Below the pieces are notes generated by a model, which had not been told where the DNA came from, ran no database searches, and saw only the letters and a program-made list of their open reading frames with translations. Below are positions 59,721 through 64,000 of a DNA stretch of 64,000 nt, piece after piece; position 1 is the stretch's first letter; each line of letters opens with the position of its first letter. Source of the stretch: Apricaphanius iberus (lineage: Eukaryota > Chordata > Actinopteri > Cyprinodontiformes > Aphaniidae); assembly GCA_028564705.1 (NCBI GenBank), contig JAPXFQ010000338.1, positions 620,001 through 684,000 on the forward strand, written 5' to 3'. Position numbers and translations under genes: made by a program.

Positions 59721-59864
59721 ATGCCCAATGATTAAGGCCTGTTGATAGTCCTCTGCAGCAAACATGCCTGTTTGGGCCCTATGTGGAATCTCTTTTGGAA
59801 AAAAATTGGCCCATTAAGGGTTGTCTGCAAACCCAAAGCCATTGTCAAATGCAGGGCAAAATAC

Positions 59865-59893
59865 AGTGTTATTTCTTAATGAGAAATAACACT
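59865..59893. repeat. Perfect short hairpin
   Basis: AGTGTTATTTCT and AGAAATAACACT are exact inverses separated by TAATG. A third copy, AGTGTTATTTC, follows at about 59926. AT-rich stem with no T-run beyond it; a chance or repeat-derived palindrome in a eukaryotic intron. Confidence 0.8.
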
Positions 59894-61739
59894 TATAGGG
59901 GTCCACCAGAACTTGGCCCACATAAGTGTTATTTCGCATTTACTTGGATCTTTTTTTAAGTGAATAGAGGAGAAATTTTAAAAATTTCTGGGAAGTACCA
60001 CACTCTCCACTTTTAGAAAAAACAAAACAAAAACGCTGTCCTATATGACAAATCTTCCGTGGAAGTTACCATACAGACATAGATGACTTATTCTAGCAGT
60101 AATCTGAAATTAATTTTATAAAATGCCAAACTTACCGTGGTAAAGTTCGTTTGATATTCGACACACATTTGTTTCATTACAGCAGAGACTTCCTCTATTG
60201 TCTCACCGAGAGCTGTGCTCATGGATCAGATACAATGCTGTTGAAGGCTTGCTGCTGAAGGCTCGCTGCTGAAGGCTCGCTCCTGAAGGCGGTGGATTCG
60301 GTTAGAGGCTGTCGCAAGGCCGACTAGCATTCCCAAGCTCATCACCCCCATTATTAGACTTTTGTTTTCTTCATTTTCTTACTTTATGGCAGCTGGAAAA
60401 CAGTATGAAGTGCATTAACACCTCCTTCTGGACTGCCATTTGGACTGGAATAGTTTTAATGTCTTTATTCTTAAGTAAATACCTCTGAGTCTTAAAAATT
60501 AAGATATCATCCTGTAAATTATTTCCCTGTACTCTTGTGAAATTTAATTAATCAGTAAGGTTTCTTTTTTCCACTCCTGCCTATATTCATCACAATATAC
60601 ATGTTCAAATATCCCCCCGCCCCATTCTCTGTACCTGAGTATGAAACTAGGGTCCACTGGATTGAATTACATTGTTGCCTAATTGAGATTTGTATATGAT
60701 TGCCTAATTATTGTAAAATAATATCACTAGCCTATCAATGCTAATGGGTAGCAGAGGCAGTTGGCAATCCAGTGGCTGGCCAGCCTAGGTAAGGTAGTCA
60801 CCAGGTTCTCCAATACTTACACAAGTGAGTGGTCTCCCTCTGAGCTGCCTCCAACGGTCTCTTAGTTACTGATGCCAGCCTATCAATAGTCAGATCAGTT
60901 GATGGCTTTGGAATGCATATAGCCAGGGAAGTAGGCTTAATTTTGGCCCCAATACCAACCCAAACCAACACCAACCTTAGACACCGTATTGATGCTGTAC
61001 AGATGATTTTCAGACAGTTTAAAAGAAAATGTCCTAAACCGGAAAACCACTCAGAACGCAGACCTCCGCCAGCACCACTCACCCCCCAATCTCATGTTGT
61101 TATCTATCTTTTGGTACTTTTCCAATAAAATGTTGTTTAATGAGAAGCACGGCTAATTACCTTCTGGCGGAAGTAATTAAAACTAAAATAAATCTTCCAT
61201 ATACCATTTTTTTGTGTAAATATCTTAGTCTATATATGTACAAAAATTATTTTCATTTAAAATGTAGATGGTTCCGGCTTATATTATATATCAGGTGTGC
61301 TCAATACTTTGAAAATTATGTAAATTTAGCAGAACTACCAGTGGAACTCAAAAAATTAAAATACTATGCAAAATTGTATTTATTTCAGCAATTCCACTTA
61401 AGAAGTGAAAATATTATATGACATAGACTCATTACATGCAAAGCAAGATATTTTAAGTCTTTATATGTTATCATATTGATAATTATGGCGTACAGCTTTT
61501 GAAAACCTCAAATTCAAAATTAGAGTTTTCACCTGTATATGACATGTCTTTCCCTATTAAAAAGTGCTAAAAACAGATACTGACTTGGGCTACTCTTGAT
61601 ATGGTACTGGGTTTACTTTGATAATTGTCATCATTGTTTTCATTCCAGTTGCTATTTTTGTTTTTGATTCATGTTTTTGTTCGATTCAATTTCATACGGT
61701 CAGAATAAATAGATGAATATATTTTTAAAGCCTTACAGT
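59894..61739 (+). other. Intron 2, no gene seen
   Basis: Besides the 15-bp repeat at 60241-60291, no element or exon is recognised. About 60780-61100 is less AT-rich and open on both strands for 71-94 codons, with no domain. Confidence 0.4.
60241..60291. repeat. 15-bp tandem repeat, three units
   Basis: GAAGGCTTGCTGCT, GAAGGCTCGCTGCT and GAAGGCTCGCTCCT follow each other at about 15-base spacing. Confidence 0.85.
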
Positions 61740-62110
61740 TTCCTAACAATGAACAACCGCTTTAATATTTATCAGTCTGGTTTTCGTAGGTACCACAGCA
61801 CCGAGACTGCCCTCGTGAAAGTTTTCAATGACATCTGTTTAAATACTGACTGTGGTAAAACCAAAGTACTGGTACTTTTAGACCTCAGAGCAGCGGTTGA
61901 CACCATTGATTATGATATATCGGTAGAATGTCTAGAGAGCTGGGTCGGACTCTCTGGTACCTCAAAAACAGGAACTTCTTTGTGTCGATTAGCCAGTTCT
62001 CATCTCAATACACAGAAATCAAATGTGGGGTCCCCCAGGCCTCCATTCTAGGGCCCCTCCTATTTAGCATCTACTCCCCCTTTCAGTGTCTATGCTCCCC
62101 ATATCTGGTA
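61740..62110 (+). pseudogene. L2-like reverse transcriptase fragment
   Basis: About 61775-61950 encodes [36 protein letters not shown] and ESWVGLSGT. These are reverse-transcriptase motifs with the first catalytic aspartate in L-D-L-R-A-A-V-D. After a frameshift, about 61945-62080 encodes [17 protein letters not shown] and [17 protein letters not shown]. The canonical F-D-T-V-D-H is changed to V-D-T-I-D-Y, and the catalytic Y-A-D-D block is missing. It is a truncated, inactive copy. Confidence 0.85.
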
Positions 62111-62169
62111 AAAAGAAGAAGGTAAAAATAAAAAATATATATATGACTAATGCATCAAAGAAGATCAGG

Positions 62170-62350
62170 GTAAAGCCTAGTTTATACTTCTTCGTCAGCC
62201 GAATTATCTGTTGACATAAGGGCTCTTTGACTGGCTCGCAAGGATGGACGCAGTAGAGCCCAATTTTTTAACCATCTGTCAAAAGCAAAGAGAGCGCACA
62301 TTTGTGATTGGTCTGCCCAACACTAACCTAAGATACAAGCTGAAGTAAAT
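62170..62350 (+). repeat. Probable non-autonomous DNA-transposon end
   Basis: AAGCCTAGTTTATACTTCTTC followed by GTCAGCCG resembles one end of a frequent fish element (AAGCCTGGTTTATACTTCTGC type). GGATGGACGCAGTAGAG lies inside. The opposite end was not found. Confidence 0.35.
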
Positions 62351-62587
62351 GAACGGTTGTTGACCAGATATGTCATGGTAACGGTATGCAGACCCAACAG
62401 AAAAGGCCTACACCTCCTGCAGTTCCCGTGGGGAATTGCTTTGCAATAGCAGAGAAGTATAAATGGAAAATTTCTCCATCTATATGTGTGTCTTTCAGTA
62501 CAAATTTGGTGACAGGGAAGCTTAAACTAGGTGTAAGATTCAAGTTCTTTAACAAAATGGCAATTTTGTCTGCTCAGAGGCTACAGG

Positions 62588-62848
62588 GTGACTGTGGCTC
62601 AGTGGTAGAGTAGCTGGCTTGCAATTGGAGGGTTGTAGGCTTGATTCCAGCTTCCTCCAGTCACATGTCGATGTGCCCTAGTGCAAGGCACTTAACCCCA
62701 AAAATTCTACATTGTCCTACCGAGCTATGTTGGCTATCGGTGTATGAATGTGAGTGTGAGTGGGTCAATGTAAAGTGCTTTGAGCGGTCAGTATGACTAG
62801 AAAAGCACTATATAAGTTCAGTCCATTTACCATTTAGTGACACAAAAA
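62588..62848 (+). mobile_element. tRNA-derived SINE
   Basis: Starts GTGACTGTGGCTCAGTGGTAG (A box TGGCTCAGTGG), with a B box GGCTTGATTCC 40 bases later. The body includes TGCAAGGCACTTAACCCC and the tail AAAGCACTATATAAGTTCAG then CCATTTACCATTTA. A minus-strand relative lies at 32812-33045. Despite the tRNA-like head, it is a SINE and not a tRNA gene. Confidence 0.8.
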
Positions 62849-62867
62849 TCTTGAATGATAAATGGAA

Positions 62868-62965
62868 CATTAAAGCTGATGCAGAAAGGTCTTGGCGAGA
62901 ATTTCAATCCCAGGCCCTTTTTGCTGCAAAGTGACAAGGCTACCAATTGCATGACTGTGCATCCT
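62868..62965 (-). mobile_element. Head fragment of the GGAT-tailed SINE family, minus strand
   Basis: GAAAGGTCTTGGCGAGAATTTC, AATCCCAGGCCCTTTTTGCTG and GACAAGGCTACCAATTGC align with the tRNA-like head of the SINE at 14620-14984 (its 14905-14984 end). Only the head remains. Confidence 0.55.
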
Positions 62966-63127
62966 TCATGGAATTTATATAACTTTATTTATATAGCTCA
63001 AATAGGTGAATCATTATGGTGCCCAGTTGAACATTTCTTGAAAAATAATTTAAAAAATATATAACTGCACAATATTTTTGCTTTGTTTTATATATTTCAT
63101 ATTTTTATATTTGTGTAAATCTCTCAC

Positions 63128-63200
63128 TTTGTTGGTGTTACCCAAGCATTTCCCCTGTTTGGGAGAATAAAAGAAACTTATATTGTATTCTATTTCTAGA
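63128..63200 (+). repeat. L2-like 3' end fragment
   Basis: GCATTTCCCCTGTTTGGGAGAATAAAAGAAAC resembles the 3' terminal segment of L2-type elements (ATTTCCCC...GGGACAATAAA), as at 8000-8017. Confidence 0.55.
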
Positions 63201-64000
63201 CATAAACCACATTACAATGACAATCCAGCTCCAAATTCAAGATGTTCCTTTTACTATAACAAGATCCCATTGTGATCACATTTAGTGGGATTCATAGTTA
63301 AGTCATATATACAGTGTAATTTAAATTAGCCTTAATAAAATGTGATTCAGTAGTAAAAAAGAAATACTCACACATCACTGGCAAGTATAAGGTATCAGTC
63401 CTGCCACAAATAGAGGTGTGAAGGGGATACTTATTTGCCTCTGTTTATAAACATTGTTTATTTTTTATATTTCCCACAGATAGTCTTTAAAAATCCAGCT
63501 TGACTTTTGCTTGAGATAGTGTAACTCGTGACTGCAACACAGGCACCAGTGACCTTATCTACTGGTGCCCCTTCCAAGATGAGGGACCACCAATGGGCAG
63601 AGTCCAGTTTTGGAGATGAGTGAAGCATGCAAATTAACTCTTTTAAGCTCATCACTCAGTTGCCTACAATTATGAATCTAGTCTAATCAGTTTTGCCAGA
63701 AGCTTATTTGCCTTATAGAAAAAGGTCAAAGAAATTTAGGTGACTGTCTTCCCCTTACTACATTGTGCGTTGTGATGAGTTTTCATATCTGCTACTGACC
63801 AGCATTTCTTCATTAAATTCATTCTTAGCAGTGTTTGCTGCTGTTTTTCTTCAGTTGCTAAGAAGTGTTTTTCCAATTACTAGTCGCATTTTAAAATACA
63901 ATTAGCACCACTTTCTCCTCTGGTTATACCATTGATGTCTTTGATTTCTGTAAATATATGTGGTAACTGTTTGCGTTTCAACCAACAGATGAGTTATACC
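63201..64000 (+). other. Intron 2 continuing; no feature seen
   Basis: A minus-strand open frame of 65 codons near 63460-63655 has no recognisable domain. The next netrin-G1 coding exon is not in this stretch. Confidence 0.45.

Noticed and set aside
50087..64000. Second netrin-G1 coding exon
   Set aside because: The rest of the laminin N-terminal domain would be visible as a distinctive frame; none was found.

Overview
The window looks like nuclear DNA from a ray-finned (teleost) fish. It is AT-rich and almost entirely non-coding. It is packed with relics of element families typical of fish genomes: Tc1/mariner and hAT DNA transposons, L2-like non-LTR retrotransposons and tRNA-derived SINEs, plus long GATA and AT microsatellites. 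There is no bacterial-style gene packing, and most open frames are repeat-derived or chance.

The only host gene I can name is on the + strand. An exon at about 49425-50086 carries the start codon, signal peptide and first part of the laminin N-terminal domain of netrin-G1 (NTNG1/ntng1), and ends at a consensus splice donor in phase 0. No later coding exon is visible before 64000, so the second half of the window should be the next intron. A CpG-enriched stretch ending in a strong donor at 39125/39126 is a candidate non-coding first exon and promoter. If so, about 10.3 kb of first intron separates it from the start-codon exon. Positions 1-38700 would then be upstream intergenic DNA with transposon relics and no recognised gene.

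Layout. 1-38.7 kb: old hAT, Tc1, LINE and SINE pieces, including a SINE with intact 17-bp target-site duplications (14603-15001), a GC-richer unidentified block (about 19.4-22.2 kb) between two short direct repeats, and GATA, AT and TATC/CATC microsatellites. 38.7-49.4 kb: candidate promoter and intron 1, with a LINE 3' end (43.3-43.8 kb) and a Tc1-like element invaded by two hAT-type elements (44.85-47.02 kb). 49.4-50.1 kb: netrin-G1 exon. 50.1-64 kb: intron 2, with a GC-rich 72-bp coding-like minisatellite (53.3-53.8 kb), a nested transposon complex (54.03-56.97 kb), and LINE, Tc1 and SINE relics.

The most striking object is the nested complex. A hAT-type element with an exact 8-bp target-site duplication (TTGGAAAT) was itself invaded by a 1964-bp near-perfect palindrome (54747-56710) flanked by a 6-bp duplication (GGGCTG). 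Each arm carries terminal sequence, a 23-bp tandem array whose unit repeats a motif close to the element's own terminus, and the 5' end of the same unidentified protein gene; the two copies converge on a 117-bp spacer. It has the structure of a foldback transposon built by inverted duplication of one end of an unknown autonomous element. Its position predicts a long double-stranded hairpin in netrin-G1 pre-mRNA.
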